A DNA stretch of 5,429 nucleotides, from NCBI GenBank assembly GCA_947177515.1, contig CAMWUU010000255.1:1-5429 (forward strand), in the 5' to 3' direction. Of this stretch, positions 5,325-5,429 are shown one piece after another. Each line of letters begins with the position of its first letter. Within the stretch, counting starts at the first letter, position 1. The notes below the pieces were generated by a model. It searched no databases. It saw nothing but the letters and a program-made list of their open reading frames with translations, and was not told the DNA's origin. Made by a program: the position numbers and the translations under genes. This stretch comes from an uncultured Lachnospiraceae bacterium (GTDB taxonomy: Bacteria > Bacillota > Clostridia > Lachnospirales > Lachnospiraceae).

Positions 5325-5353
5325 CAAGTTGTATTTTATTATAATACAACTTG
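5325..5353. promoter_or_regulatory. Inverted-repeat operator over the araR promoter
   Basis: CAAGTTGTATT (5325-5335) and AATACAACTTG (5343-5353) are perfect 11-bp reverse complements separated by 7 nt. Each arm is itself part of a smaller palindrome: TACAA-G-TTGTA (5323-5333), and TACAA-C-TTG (5345-5353). The TACAA/TTGTA halves resemble the GTACAA/TTGTAC halves of B. subtilis AraR operators. The site covers the -10 and start point, so a bound repressor would block RNA polymerase. Binding by the adjacent regulator is inferred. Confidence 0.7.
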
Positions 5354-5366
5354 GTTATAATTTTAA
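5338..5366 (-). promoter_or_regulatory. Promoter of the araR-araD unit
   Basis: On the minus strand TTAAAA (5366-5361), a 17-nt spacer and TATAAT (5343-5338) form a SigA-type promoter. Transcription should start near 5331, leaving a leader of about 28 nt before ATG 5303. A-rich tracts from about 5391 to 5417 on this strand, upstream of the -35, look like a UP element. The -10 falls in the centre of the inverted repeat. Confidence 0.6.
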
Positions 5367-5429
5367 TAAAAGGTGAAATTAAATTTGCTTTTATTTTATT
5401 TTTTTTATTTATTTTTGGTGGTGTTTTGT

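Noticed and set aside
5356..5429. Plus-strand TATAAT (5356-5361), AAAGGTGA and a TTG-started hydrophobic frame (from 5385) running off the right edge
   Set aside because: The Phe/Leu-rich reading follows directly from a T-rich tract, no -35 lies at proper distance, and the tract is better explained as an A-rich UP element for araR on the minus strand. More sequence to the right would settle it.

Overview
The window looks like chromosomal DNA of a low-to-moderate GC Firmicute, most likely a Clostridia member of the Lachnospiraceae type. This rests on strong AGGAGG-type ribosome binding sites, a well-placed TTG start, AT-rich intergenic regions with near-consensus SigA -10 boxes, a GntR/LacI-hybrid AraR-type regulator, and an S11 carboxypeptidase with a C-terminal membrane anchor. 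Genus cannot be fixed from the sequence alone.

Layout. (1) 1-92, minus: the first 30 codons of a lipoprotein gene that runs off the left edge; it has a clean signal peptide and lipobox. (2) 93-475: a divergent intergenic region with a minus-strand TATAAT (144-149), a plus-strand extended -10 TGGTATAAT (243-251), and then a leader of about 220 nt with several small hairpins and two tiny ORFs. (3) 497-1468, plus: an unrecognised protein with two transmembrane segments, a charged coiled-coil stretch and a long acidic, Met/Glu-rich tail. (4) 1469-1732: a convergent intergenic region with three good hairpins but no clear intrinsic terminator. (5) 3265-1733, minus: a D-alanyl-D-alanine carboxypeptidase (penicillin-binding protein, family S11) with its own promoter at 3315-3343. 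(6) 3390-3423: a textbook intrinsic terminator for the operon upstream. (7) 4135-3428, minus: araD, L-ribulose-5-phosphate 4-epimerase. (8) 5303-4206, minus: an AraR-type repressor, followed 70 nt later by araD. (9) 5304-5429: the araR promoter, embedded in a perfect 11-bp inverted repeat that is the likely autoregulatory operator, with an A-rich UP-like tract upstream on the minus strand.

How the parts work together. The right half is a small pentose-utilisation unit. The regulator probably senses L-arabinose (or a related pentose), represses its own promoter through the inverted repeat, and so controls araD, which converts L-ribulose-5-phosphate to D-xylulose-5-phosphate. Isomerase and kinase genes (araA, araB) are not in the window, and the terminator after araD closes the unit, so they must lie elsewhere. 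The carboxypeptidase is an independent cell-wall gene. The left half (lipoprotein and two-TM acidic protein) is the least understood part. I saw no mobile element, CRISPR array, tRNA or rRNA. The most interesting items are the structured leader plus unknown membrane protein at 258-1468 and the operator architecture at 5325-5353. I found no clear evidence of a wholly new system.
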